Part shown: positions 44,201 through 57,001 of the stretch, piece after piece
How the letters are laid out: the number at the start of each line of letters is the position of its first letter
How positions within the stretch are numbered: position 1 is the first letter of the stretch
Source: Owenia fusiformis
Taxonomy: Eukaryota; Annelida; Polychaeta; Sabellida; Oweniidae
Direction of reading: 5' to 3'
DNA length: 64,000 bases
Assembly: GCA_903813345.2 (NCBI GenBank)
Contig: CAIIXF020000001.1
Coordinates: 14,839,915-14,903,914, forward strand
The notes under the pieces: generated by a model
The model's database searches: none
Seen by the model: only the letters and a program-made list of their open reading frames with translations
What the model was told of the DNA's origin: nothing
Made by a program: the position numbers and the translations under genes

Positions 44201-45457
44201 CTGCGAAGACGTTTTTTTCATATATAAATACAGCACTCATATTAGGAAATTTCTAGGTTTAGGAAATTATTTGGTATTAATGCTAAATACATTTTTATCA
44301 ATTTGGGCTAGTTGTTCTTTTTTCATGTGTGCCAATCCATTACTTTACTAAATATACTGTAAGCATAAGATAAATTATGACAAAAATCAGTTAAAATTTT
44401 ATAATTGATGACTTTTTATAAAACATAAACCAGTTATCGTTCTGATTTATGAACAATGATTTTATATGAATTATTTAGACATTATTTTTCGATACATTTG
44501 AGATTAAACACCCTTATTGCATTCACCCTTGAATTTAGAAAGCCGATTTTTCATTCATATAGCTCTGTTAACTATAACGTCCCTGGATGTTTCATAAATA
44601 TTTGATGTTTAGTGCCCAATGAAACTGAACTTTCCTTTCCTTTTATCAAGCTCCCTGTATGGTCTCATACACAGACATAGTATACAGCATAGTTACGAAT
44701 CTTATGCTGCCTACAATTAACCAAAGGATAATTTTTTACATTTTCTAAAACAGATTCGCATTGATGTAAGAAATTAATAATAATAATATAATACTGCTTT
44801 GGTAGATATAACTAAATATCATTTTAGGTATGTGTGAATAACAATAACATGTATATAAAATATTAGTATATGATGGTAGGAGCCGGTAGAGATTAATATA
44901 GCGTCATCTAGTCAGATAAATTATAATGCATGATTTAGAACTATAATTAGTAACTTATACTTTTAAGAATAATCTCTGTTTAAATGATAGATGCTGAAAC
45001 AATTGTTCCATGGTGCACTAGACATATTAAAAAAAATAGTAAAAATATTTTTCTGGATACTACATTAGCAATAGATATCTGCAATAGAGGCATTGAGTTT
45101 TTAAAATGTAGAATATATAGAAGCACCCATCCTATTCTAAGTACTTTATTAAACGTTTTTTTAATTATAATAGCTAAATCTGAATCAATGAAATGATCAC
45201 TGAATTGTATAACAATTAAAGTGTATTTATATTGAATGATAAGTACAAATCCCTTCAGTATAAATGTACACCTTCTATAGTCTTCTATAGAAACTTAAAT
45301 ATGCTGCTATCATGCTAGAATAACCCCTTCTTGTATATGTCCCTTCCATGTCTTTCTGTGTATGTCAATTTTATTTGATGATTTTTTGCAATCTGAATAC
45401 ATTTGTAGTGAGTAGACACCTTCTTGCTTTTGAACGTGCCGCACGATTTATTTCCAG
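41201..45457 (+). other. Intron 1, 3' part: no further exon
   Basis: AT-rich sequence leading to the acceptor GATTTATTTCCAG (ends at 45457). No extra coding exon is seen. A TATA/ACA-rich low-complexity patch lies near 43200-43260. A 99-codon minus-strand frame at 41933-42232 is unrecognised and treated as chance. Confidence 0.55.
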
Positions 45458-46344
45458 GCTATGGACACAGTACACCAAAAACCGATGCCGGGAAAATATT
45501 CTGCATGGCTTATGCACTGGTAGGGATACCACTTGGGATAGTCATGTTCCAATCTATAGGAGAACGTCTTAATACATTCGTGACTTTGTTGCTCAAAGTC
45601 TTAAAGAAATGTGCCAGAATGAAGAAGACTGAAGTATCTCAAACTAATTTGATAATCATTGTGTCAAATCTCAGCGTATTAGTCGTGACAGCGGGTGCCG
45701 CTGCGTTCAGCAATTATGAAAAATGGCCATACCTTGACTCCATCTATTATTGTTTTATCACATTAACCACGATAGGGTTTGGAGATTATGTAGCCATACA
45801 GAAAGATGGACATCTCCAATCAAAGCCAGAATATGTGGCATTTACTTTGATATTTATCCTTTTTGGACTAAGCATTATATCTGCTGCTATGAACCTTCTA
45901 GTGTTGAGATTCCTTACCATGAACACTGAAGATGAACGACGTGAGGAGATTGAAGCAGCTAATGCCAGAGCCAATGCCGTCAAACTAGATGGTGATGTAA
46001 TATTATCAAACGGGTCAATGATTACTGCACGTTTACATGAGACCCAGGTAGACTTCCAAGAACCTGATTTACATTCGGTTTGTTCCTGTTCATGCTACAA
46101 CCTAGGACATAGTTCCTCTAATAGTTTAGATAACACCAGGAAAAAACACAGGAAAAATAATTCAAAATCAAAAGCAACGAGATACAAAGTAACGAGATCA
46201 CCAGGCAGGATAGGCCATCTATTGCAGCTAAAGACCATAAATGAAAGTGAGCATCAGAAACAAATGCAGACACAGGTTCAAATAGAACAAACTGAATCTC
46301 TTCTCAGTCAACACTACCTTCAATCCAAAAGAGCATCAATATGA
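45458..46344 (+). CDS. KCNK3/KCNK9-like: TASK K2P channel, terminal exon copy A (pore 1 end to C terminus)
   Basis: Begins GC, completing codon G95, then reads Y96-G97-H98: the end of filter 1 plus the histidine that is the acid sensor in TASK channels. M2 is about 109-132 ([15 protein letters not shown]), M3 about 158-178, and pore 2 about 186-205 with the filter TTIGFGDY. M4 is about 221-247 and ends in VLRFLT at 243-248, exactly where TASK-1 has VLRFMT, the motif linked to anaesthetic and receptor gating. MNTEDERR follows, as in the family. The 141-residue cytosolic tail has [14 protein letters not shown], a basic K/N/S stretch, RYKVTRSPG and the C terminus SKRASI. That fits the R-x-S-V/I end that binds 14-3-3 and controls export of TASK channels. 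The stop is TGA 46342-46344. No donor follows, so this exon is terminal. Confidence 0.96.
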
Positions 46345-46364
46345 CCTTATATATTATGCATTGG

Positions 46365-46860
46365 TATCAGATATTTATGATCATATAAAGCATTCACAAA
46401 CAATACAAGCATTCATGACTATTTTAAGGCCATATATGGTCAATCTGAAACATGTATGGCCATGTTTAGTATTAATGACCATGTCTAGTATTTTTGATTA
46501 TATATATGATTCATGACCAATTTAGTATTCTTGACCATTTAGAGTATTCATGACCATGCATAGTATTTATGACCATATAAAGTATTCATGTTCATCCACA
46601 GTATTTATGACAATGTAATATTGATGACCATGTTAAGTATTTATGGCCATACAGAGTATTCATGATAATATGGACCATTCATGACCATATGAAGTTTTCA
46701 TGATCATATAAAGTATTCATGGCAATGTAAAATATTGATTACTGTATATTTATGACCATAGAGAATATTCATGACAATGTGTTCTATTCATGACCATTGT
46801 ATCCATGACCATGAATGGTATTCATGTCCACTTATATCAAGATCATAAATACTATTAATT
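46365..46860. repeat. Degenerate 19-bp tandem array after copy A (probable 3' UTR)
   Basis: More than 20 variants of AGTATTCATGACCATATAA lie head to tail, many with TTATGACCAT or TCATGGCCAT. The array starts about 20 bp after the stop codon of copy A. If the exon uses a poly(A) site near 47.46 kb, it lies in the 3' UTR. The ATGACCAT core also occurs, with its complement, in the intronic CCATGG tract at 16.2-18.3 kb. Nothing similar is seen after copy B. Confidence 0.85.
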
Positions 46861-47456
46861 CCAGTATACAATAGTATACACTATGTCTATCCATGTGACC
46901 ATTATGTATGATATTTCAATGTGACCATATATGGTCTTGGAAGTGCTTCCTTAGTAGACCAATGTGAAATTATGACAACTTCCATAACTTAGTTCTGTCA
47001 TCAAATTGCATTTCTGCAAAAAGTCATGACACCCATTTCTGATCCAGTCGCAATCCTATTATAAAAGCTAACATCAATACCAGTTACAAAAATAATTTTC
47101 GAGACGAAACAGGGGATTAAATTTTTCATATTATGATCTTCTCGATGATTTATAGTGACACAAAGTCTGGAGAGGGTACCACAAGTTCACATATTTTATC
47201 CTGAGATAATATGGAATGATTATTTTTCCATTACTAAAACTTGATGAATCTCTTATTGGGATCCTTATAATTTTGATAATTTGTCTCAATTAACAACTAG
47301 TTGGTGAAACATTACTTTTTTAGATGAAGAAATCCATCAATATCATATCTAGATTTTCTCTCATTCAGCTACTGGTTTAGAATTGGGTTGTCATGGCTAA
47401 CATAGTTTTTCATTTTTAGCAAATTGTTGAAAATGAAAATGTATTTGAACTGCTGT

Positions 47457-47462
47457 AATAAA
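47457..47462 (+). terminator. Candidate poly(A) signal for transcripts ending in copy A
   Basis: AATAAA 1.1 kb after the stop of copy A, followed within 50 bp by T/GT-rich sequence (TTTGTTAATG, TTTTCTTGTTATGATGG). It is plausible, but other AT-rich hexamers are nearby (for example ATTAAA near 47549), so the real site is unknown. Confidence 0.35.
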
Positions 47463-50400
47463 TCTTTGTTAATGTAAAAAGTATGTAAATATTTTCTTGT
47501 TATGATGGTAGAAATTTTTCTACTGAATGTCATGTAATTTTATCATTATTAAAAGAATGAGCCTTGAAAGGTGAAAGTATGTGACCAGGTCATCTCATCT
47601 CGTTAGACCACATACAAACATATTTCAAGGCATGTTAAGTAAAAGGTAGAACAAGTTATTTCTAACAAAGGCTTCAGCAAACAATGGCAAATAAATTTGA
47701 ATTGTATTTATATAAGCAAATACCTTATCTTTTACATAGGTTACACAAATAAGTTCATTTAGGAAATGGTAAATTCCAAATTGATATTTCTTTCAAAATT
47801 AATTAAGATAATTTTCTCAAATATTTTCCTTGCGGGTGAAGTTAAATGAATGTGGGTTTTATGGAATGTAGATTTAATGACGTGTGGGTTTACATGAAGA
47901 GAATATTCTCAACATATTCATTACACCCTTTATATATCACATCATGTCATATTTTAATCTAATTTAAACTAAATTAATTACATTATATACATACAACAGG
48001 ATGATATTTAGACCACCCGTTTCGAGCATTATTCATCAGTTTTATAGACATCCTCGTATCACCATATATGGGCATTAACAATGCTATTTTATTGTCCATC
48101 CTGTTATGGTATGGTAATTCACACATATCCAGATCCTGGTCATTAAAATATTGAATATAATGGAAGGCTTGATGTTTGAAACAATTGCTAAGCTTTACTG
48201 GGATCACATTGACATCACACTGACAGTATAACAATAGAAAACAAATATATGTTTGAATTGCTGGATCAAGCTGAACACACATTATGCTGATCATGAGAGA
48301 CACATATCTTGAAAGAAATGATGCCATATTCATTCATTTGAATATAAAGCAACATGTGTGCAAACATGTGAGGAATTAGATATAACTCTCACAAGTCAGG
48401 CTTGATGAAGCCAGTCCAATTTGCCAGTTTTCCCTACAGGGGATTCGAAAATGACTTTGCCTTAAATTAAAGTAAAATTGTAATTTTCAAGACTATATAT
48501 CAAGAAGGGAATTCTCATAGGGGAGTAATTACTGACCTATAGAAGGTCGATGGTAAGCCTAAAGAGAGCCCAGAGTGGGGAATGCAACCAGATTACAAAG
48601 CGTCTAAACCACAGGGATTCAGTCGCTTGATCATATTAAAAAGGGGTCATGTAATTCATCTATATCAGCATTAGCTCTCTGTTTTTGTTATCTGTCTGGT
48701 GTATTCCAACACAGAAAAAACATATCTTAAATTAAGACAAATATTTCATTTTAAAGAAGGCAAAGTCTTTTAAGGTGTCTATTGTTAGACCTGTTTGTGT
48801 GATGTCACTAAAAGCCAGCATATAAATTCATTCTTATCATGTCTACCTTAAGTAAATAGGGAGTAAGAATATCAGTGAATGGGGAGAATTATCTCATTTA
48901 AGGAGCCTATTAGAAGCTTTTTGTTATTAGATGAGTCATTTGAATATCAGTAAAGTGCAGAATTAGTAAAACATTATGTATAGTTTTGCATTATTTCACT
49001 ATGTTTTGTTGAATTCGATGCATAACTAACTAGGTCATTTGCATATTTTCTCTTTATCTGATGTTTATTGTAATGCAATTGTTATACTAAAGTGCTTAAA
49101 TTAATTAGTGAATATCCTACATTGTACATTCCATTGTAACATGTTTCATGAATTTGCACTGCACCTAGAGATTGTTTTATTCAATATTCACTTTATCACC
49201 ATGGTATTGCTCTATTTCAACAAGATGAGCTTTCACCAATTAAATGTATACATAAAAATTAATTTTGTTAAACTTGGTATAACCATATGTGCAACATATA
49301 TGGATTATTAGATTACGGATTATTAGATTGTATAAACAAATTAAAATGACAGCCATTTTTTATTACTAATTGAGATTACGCTATTAACCAAGGTTTCACC
49401 AAAACAACACATTTATTATTTAATTTGTTTTGCCTACATGGAGTTTGATTACATACCATTATGTATAATCTGCTTTTACATTATATCATGTGAATCATAT
49501 CATAGAGGCTAGTTTGATTAAGAGTTATGTTTAGAATTATTTTTCTTTTTGAAGAAAAATAGAGGAATGGGGTGTTAAATTTATTTGTTTTTTACCCTCA
49601 GAATGGCTTATTTTGGAGAATAAATTATATACTGTTGTCCAAATAGATGAAATATACTAGAATCAAAATTTATTTTCCATAATTTCAGAAATGCTAAACA
49701 TTTCTTTTAATTACCTTAGCCTATTAAAGTTAACAGTATATACAGGTTACTTGTGTTTATTCATATTATTCACTGTTTCCTCATTCTGATTCAGCAAGCA
49801 ATGATTACATATGAATGAATAATCAAGTATGCCACAAAAGTGTTTCTATTTGTATGTTTTGTAATAACAAGTGACATCAATCAGAATGAATCAAGAAAAC
49901 CCTCAATAGACTGGAACAAAAGCTGTTTACATTAAACATATTGTAAAATTATATCAAGTGATTCATATTTTGAATAACTGAAGTTGTTTTGGAATTGATT
50001 TTTTATTGAAAATTCTTGTATTTTAATTTGACACAATTTAATAAATGAAAACCTGTCTGTACAAATTAACCAATCGGAATAGGTAAATCATGTCAAGAAT
50101 TGTAAATCACGCTAACCAGGATGTAGGTGGCAGCACTGACAACACAAATGATCAATAATTTTGAGAACAATAACACTGGCAGGAATAATATCTCTTGGCT
50201 GGTGGATGCTTGTAAATAACTGAATTAGCCTATATGTATGGAATACATCAATAAGAGCCAGAGAATTGAGGTCAGCATATCAGGAATCAGTTGCGTAACT
50301 AGATAACTGCTACAATAGCCATGACTTTCTGGCTATAGTATGCAATGCTATAAAACAATTGTACAGCAATTATGCGGGCAGATATGTATAATCTTGGTAC

Positions 50401-50500
50401 ATGTATGTATTTGTCAGAGTGCTGTCATCTGCATATAGCGTGATGATAATGTATTTTCTACATTAGAAAAATAATTTTAGCAAGTTTTAAAGCTTTGGTT

Positions 50501-50596
50501 AGCCTTGCCCAAGTCAGTACTTTTTTACTTATCGGATTTTGAATTTTACCATAACAGAAATCAAGATAAGTAAAAGAGACCGACTTGGGCAAGGCT
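50501..50596. repeat. About 96-bp hairpin
   Basis: AGCCTTGCCCAAGTC and TTTTTTACTTATC on the left pair with GATAAGTAAAAGAG and GACTTGGGCAAGGCT on the right, around a loop of about 30 bp. AGCTTTGGT flanks both ends in the same orientation, a possible target-site duplication of 9 bp. It looks like a small MITE. Confidence 0.75.
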
Positions 50597-51229
50597 GAGC
50601 TTTGGTATATTCCATGGTATTTACATTTTCACATAATGTTACCTTTACTTTTACCAAGACATGGTATAACCATGCTTGACATTTCGCTACATTGTTGACC
50701 AAATGCATTTTTATATAAAATAATAAAAAAAATAACAAAATATGAATAAAACATGTTTGCCTTTGAATGATATGCGATTCATAAGAATGTTATTGTATAT
50801 ATTTAAATGGTTAATAAGGCTTTATTATTCAATGTATCTCTTAATCATAACTTTTTTTAATTTATAATTTGTATTCTTCTTCCAACATGCCTGCCTTCTG
50901 GCAGAAAAGATAAGTACAAAACAAGTAAGAGGTTGACTAAAATGTGGTACACTAAATAATTCACATATTTTTGTGAATTGCTACTCCACCCACCCAACAC
51001 TGTGAAAGATATTTGAAACATAAATGTACAGCTAAAACAGCAGTGAAATTGTGGGAGACGAAGCCCTCTTTTAGAGATGTGAAGTGACACTATTTAATCA
51101 ATGGATAATATTCAACAGACTCTTTTAACACCTACCCACAAAACAAACATATTACCTGCATAATTAAGTGTGAAATATATGAGAAAACCCCTTAAAGCTA
51201 CTTGCAAATTATAAATAAAAAGCGTGTCC

Positions 51230-51582
51230 TACCCTTTGCATTCATTCGACTTCACTTCTTAAAAGCTTAAGAGAGCTTTGTTTTCACTCTTTCAGTTTAC
51301 AATAAATCTCTGATCTCACCGAGCCAATCAGTGTTTGTCGTCGAAATACGGACAACTTTCTATATGGTCATTTCCTATGACATAACCGCATAGTTAATGA
51401 GCACGTATTTAGCATGTGTTCCTTCTACTTCGCTGATTGGTTGAGAAAGGCTCAGTGTGGTAGATTTGAAATGATTTATTACCCGGGCTGTCATAGGCAC
51501 CAATCTTTGGGGCGGGGGTGCCAAACTGTAATATAGTCTATACTAGGCAGAGGGTAGTTTATAACTAGACGTGCGCAGGGTA
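51230..51582. mobile_element. TIR element, longer copy of the family at 15.9 kb
   Basis: Starts TACCCTTTGCATTCATTCGA and ends GACGTGCGCAGGGTA. The terminal dozen bases are imperfect inverted repeats, and both ends match the 79-bp copy at 15939-16017. The interior includes a GC-richer stretch (GGGGCGGGGGTGCC). It has no coding capacity. Confidence 0.6.
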
Positions 51583-54500
51583 AGCATGTCCAGACCAGTG
51601 ATAAAAAACAAAGAATTCTTCACATTGGGATGATATCACATGAAAGATGCTAAGAAATTTAATTCCTTATGTTCATATAAGTATAGTGTTTTCATAGAGA
51701 CAACATAGCCCCAGATCTTTAGCCACTGAATCTTTCTGATTCCTGACACATCATTGAATTCCAAAATGGTTATAACATGTTGGAGATGGAGCAACTGAAA
51801 CCTCGTGAATTAAGATGGTTTGACAAATCTGAACCTGACCTCTCTCCTGACCTCTCTCAATAAAGCTTACTAAAACTACAAAACCTTATCACTTTATACA
51901 ATTCAAAAGTAATGAGTTCAAAAACCAAGACTCTCTCCGCAATTGTAATTGTTAAGATTTTTTTCATCATTTTTTGTTCCTCTCGTTTTTATAAAAGGTT
52001 GTTCAACCTTCATCTGCAACTGATGTGGTTTATCTGCTCTTGAACTAGATCATTGAATAGATATTAGGAGTATACAATGACACATCAGACTGTACATTGA
52101 TACAGATCCGTTGCACCACAATATACTGCTTTCACTATATGTGGTAAACTTAGAGTAAACCTCACAGATGATGTAGAGTATGTTCTAACATTAAATCATA
52201 AAAAACATAGAGATCATGTAATATAACCAATCATCAAAATTAAATAAGTAAGTAAATGAGTTTTATCTCCCATTCAGACCTAAAGGACGCAATGCATTTT
52301 CAACAAGGAACATACTGAGATAGAGACCTATTTTTCAACATGGTTGAACAAAATAGCATGTTGTTCAGCTCCAGTTGTAACCAATGAAGAAGATCCAATG
52401 TAGAGAGATCAGAAAACCAACAAAGATAAATTGCTTGGATAATAGAAATAACTTTATCAACTAATCAGCTAAATTTATTTTTCAACCTGTCACATATTTT
52501 ATGACCATGGTTCTGTTAATAGTTCTAAATATTATGAGCAATGAATATACTTTAATAGAAGGAAAAATATGATCCAGGCATCAAATATTCATCTGAAATA
52601 TCACATTTCCTAAAACTTATTGAACAATTCCGAAGATTTTGTAATTGGCTTTGTGAAAAATTGATGCTATTCAAATGGCACATGAAGCCTAGACATTCCC
52701 TTATCATGGACAACATCATAATACAAGATCATACTAACTATTACCATCATATCCCCAATGGCCCAGAATATTATGCGGGAGAGCGATAACAAATTGAATA
52801 CAAACTTCACTTATAAATCTTAACAGAAAATAGATAAATCTTGTAAACAATAAGCTATATTACGTGACATTTCGGAGTAAGCATTTTCCAATGACAAATC
52901 GTTGTTGTTAGTGTGATATCATCTCAATTTTGTCGTGGACATGAGTTCAATCAATCTTTAAGGTGGGGCTTTGTCAGATTACATATACTTTTTCTACTTT
53001 TGATTGGGTCACCTTAAGACAAAAACAATATTATTTATCAGAATTTAAGTAACATAAAAAACATTTTTGTTTTCACTGATTCTAGATAAAAATTTATTGC
53101 TTAAAAATTCTGTTCCATTCCAAATAGACTTGCGTTTATTACCCAAAAGACCCATTGAATAGGATAAGTATTCCAACCACAGTAAATAAGATAAGGTATT
53201 CTGAAAACATATTGCATAACAATAGGCTGCTTCCAACTGGGAGGGAGAAACATAAAATTAACTTAGTTTACTAGACAATAAGTATTTCAGATTCACCACT
53301 ACTGTATTTGAAAATCCCTTGGGAATACAATCAATTGGAAGCATGCTTTATCAACTAGCCATTCGAGCTGCCTATCCACAAGGAATTTCAATACATTCTC
53401 CAATCTTTAATAATCAAATAATTTGGCCCGGATAATAAATGATTGCATGGTCAGGAATGTTTTCTATTATTATATGCTATGAATAGAAAAGAACATTAAA
53501 GCTCTCCTTATCTGAGAATTTATTAAAGATGTTTCTCAATATCGTTTTATGTATAGGGAGTTTTAATTAAATTTCAAACAAAAGGGACTATTATAATTGC
53601 AGGCTTCAGCTGTTGAGGTAACACAATAAGAATCTATAAAGTCTAATTGAGAATTTTTGTGTCACTATATCATTCCTGGAAAAATAACTTTGTAGTCAAT
53701 ACAATTTATCTAATAAAGGATTTACCTGGGCCGTTTCATTATGCAATTTATTCTGCTGAATCTCATCGATTTTCTCGTGGATTTGGAGCATTAAAGAGAT
53801 ATTTCTTGAAAATCTATTCCTCCCTTGGTATGATAGCTATAACCATTTTCATACAAGCCATATTTTGGAAAAATGGAAAAATGTTTTGATATGATCAAAC
53901 TTGATCATTTAAAAATACTGTGCTCTTCAAGGTTCATACAGGAAGTGATGTCATTGACTCTTGACTTTTATAAACTTGCCTATAACAGTATAGGAAAGTA
54001 GAACGAAATCACTAGAGAGTAGGTTCTTACTTTCTGTGCAAAAATAAAAATTAAGTGAAGGGATTCAAATCATAGACACTCATGAAAAAGAATATTCACC
54101 TGATTTTGTGCTTCTTACATACATTCTTGCCTTATGGCTATGCAAACTAACAATTGATGACATCACTACCTGTCTTAAAAGGAATATCCCTTTAAGTTCC
54201 TGGTTTTCTTAAGGTAAGCGGTGGGACATGAATAATAAGTAGAAATAAATCATTACGATTTCCCATGGGACTTTACCTACCTTAACATATTTTCGGTACA
54301 TTCTCTACTATTCACAATATGCACAATAAGTTTGAGTGGAATATGATATCTAATTTTTAGAAAATGACTGAATCCGGCAGAATCCTAAAAATGTATATTT
54401 TTATAATTCATCAGAAATTGGGCATTAAAGAAAGATTTAGATTTCAAAAAATAATCTTTCAATTTCAGATTATTAATTTTTAGTCCATTTTTCACAGAGT

Positions 54501-55059
54501 GATAATTACACAATCATTAATGATGTATAAATATGTATTTATTGTAGTCATATACAGTAATTACCATAATCTAATATCCTGTAATTTCTTTTAATTTCCT
54601 ATGTCTAATTATAAAAAAGTAAAATACTTCAATTTGCATGTAGAATACCATACTCAGTTGATTAAAGCTACATATAAGCCAGGGATACAGAAGCATAGAC
54701 TCGAAGTGAAAATAATATAGAATCATATTTAACAAAATACCCAATTATCCGGCCTTCTTCTAAACATTTTTTTCAACTTCACAATCTTGAAAAAAACTGA
54801 ATTCAGTATCGATAATGAATTTGGCACATTGAAATTCATCGATCCATATCAAACTGCATCTTGAATTGAGGATACAACTATAAATTATTATACCATATAT
54901 CTCTTTCTTTACTTTAAAACATTTTCAAAATAACAAAATGTATGTACTGTGTATATTAAAATGTATTTATTTTATGATTTTGTATTGTGTGAATGTTTGG
55001 ACCATGGTTAATATATAGGTTGGAGGACACCTGCAGAATGAGGTAATGTAAGTAAATGT

Positions 55060-55132
55060 GCATGCAATATGGTATCCCAGGTCATGCAATGCAATGTGGA
55101 TTCCCTGGTCACGCAATGCAATGTGGGCTCCT
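55060..55132. repeat. Two and a half copies of a 26-27 bp tandem repeat
   Basis: The unit GGTCATGCAATGCAATGTGG plus ATTCCCT is followed by GGTCACGCAATGCAATGTGG plus GCTCCT, with a diverged partial unit before them. It gives small repetitive open frames on both strands that are not genes. Confidence 0.85.
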
Positions 55133-55690
55133 GCAACATTGTATCCAGGCCCCTTACCACAATGAATATCATCCCCTACACAACCTAACACTAGACAAGG
55201 ATTATTTACAAAATATGAACAAATCTGTTAAAATCTAGGTGTAAATAAGTTTAAAACAAAGTTGGATATTATTTTATAGATTTGTTCATATTTATTTTAT
55301 TTTTACAACATTTTTATTTCTCATCTTTATAAATTATATAATCTTTCTCGACGTATTAAAATGCACGACGTTTCATATTGAAGGACAATATATTGAAACA
55401 CAAACACCACCATTTTGATAAAATTGACACTCCCTAAAATCTTATACCTGCACAATGTTCCAAAATATATGTATAAAATTAGTGTTTTATTTCAGTATTG
55501 ACCAGGCATGGCTGCTATTATAGTACCTAGAGCAGCAGAAATGAATTATTTATTGGAGAAAAGAATTATTTATAATGAATTATACCATGTGTCCCTTCTA
55601 TCACCCAATGCTGTACTAGGAAGCACAGACTTGTGTTAAGATTATATTTAAGAATGAAAATGCTCTTACATCAAGTTGTTTTAATTTTTT

Positions 55691-55890
55691 GAAAATTGCA
55701 TGGTCAATTATTGTCCTTCATTACATTTTTCTCAAGGCTTTGGATTCTATTGGATTTTATTGAATGGTTAAAACATTTTGTGAAAATTGCATGGTCAATT
55801 ATTGCCCTCATTACATTTTTCTCAAGGCTTTGGATTTTTATAAATTTTATTGAAAAGTTAATTTTGTGGATATTGCATGGTCAATTATTG
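55691..55890. repeat. 86-91 bp tandem repeat, about 2.3 copies
   Basis: The block GAAAATTGCATGGTCAATTA through TTTTCTCAAGGCTTTGGATT is repeated. The word ATTGCATGG lies at 55695, 55786 and 55872. The first two copies are nearly identical, which suggests a recent duplication. The 87-codon open frame across it is repeat-derived. Confidence 0.9.
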
Positions 55891-57001
55891 CCCTATATTC
55901 GTACAATTTCTGAAAGCTTCGGTATATTTCTACTGCACGATCGATGTTTAGAGATCTAGAGTGACATTGGTGGGGGTCGTCAATCTCATAATTTAATATC
56001 TTCCTATTTATCATATAGCTTAACTTCTTACAAGTCAATGATTTCTTACACATATCGAGTTGATATATTACTTTCAAGTGAGCAGTTAATCGCCTGCAAA
56101 CATTATTCATCATGCATCAGTAATTGTAGATATGATAATGTTTTGATTAAAAATAGATTTCATTTTTCAAATTCAGTTAATATGGGCACGCTGACATGAC
56201 ATTTACATAAGAAATAGGTTATTTTTTTTGTACTATGATTGATGGTTTAGAAATTGTTTATCTCTTTAGCATTCAATACAATAGATTTAATATTTAACAG
56301 CATTCTATCTCAAGAATATTAAAATTTGAACACTTTTTGTCCTATTTTATATCCTAGTGACCTCGATTAATGTTCATGTTGACCTCGATTGAGATATTTC
56401 AGGGAGAGACAGGTAGAACAGCATGTTATGTGAACCGTTAAATGTGAACACCAATAATCTAATCGTTTAATACTTGGAAATTTCTGTCCTTACTTATGTT
56501 AACAAAGATATTAGTTCACTCACAAGAGGTCTCAATTCTAAAAAATCTCATGGAAATTTGTTTCACCTGAAGATTTACCTTCCCAATGTTCTACCATTTA
56601 TCCACCTTTTTAAGTGTGCTGTGCCATCAGCACTTTGAAGGTGCATGTACTTAGTCTAACCATGTTCAATATAATACCACTTGATTATCACAAATCCCCC
56701 CTATTAATGAATATTTTAACAGTACTGTTTAGTCTTCCTTATTATCCCTTAATATAATAATGACATCTCCCCTTTAATGTTTATTACACAGAAATTAAGT
56801 GATTAAAATTAAGATTATCCCCCCCACCAAAGCAATCTCTCTTATTGTTAAAATTCACATTGAATTTCCAGGGACTTTCAAGTCCACAGAATTTCATAAA
56901 TTTATATTCATTGTAATCTTCACCAACTGGGTAAATTCAAACATGTCTTCAGAGGAATACATATAGTAACATTCAATAAAGCTGATATTCTATATTTCCA
57001 G

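Larger units (their letters stand above)
47463..57001 (+). other. Interval between the two terminal exons: no first exon, several repeats
   Basis: This stretch matters because it would have to hold a promoter and first exon if copy B were a separate gene. I see no frame resembling the M1-cap-pore-1 exon and no ITTIG-type sequence before a GT donor. The 116-codon minus-strand frame at 47983-48333 is unrecognised and about what chance gives in 64 kb of AT-rich DNA. Repeats are listed separately. The acceptor before copy B is ATTCTATATTTCCAG, ending at 57001. Confidence 0.6.

Noticed and set aside
47983-48333. 116-codon minus-strand open frame with a hydrophobic start
   Set aside because: No family resemblance, splice support or coding signature. 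A rough estimate for AT-rich random DNA gives about one such frame in 64 kb.
46345-57001. A second first exon, which would make copy B a separate gene
   Set aside because: I looked for an M1-cap-pore-1 frame ending in ITTIG before a GT donor and found none. A diverged or very short first exon cannot be fully excluded without transcripts.
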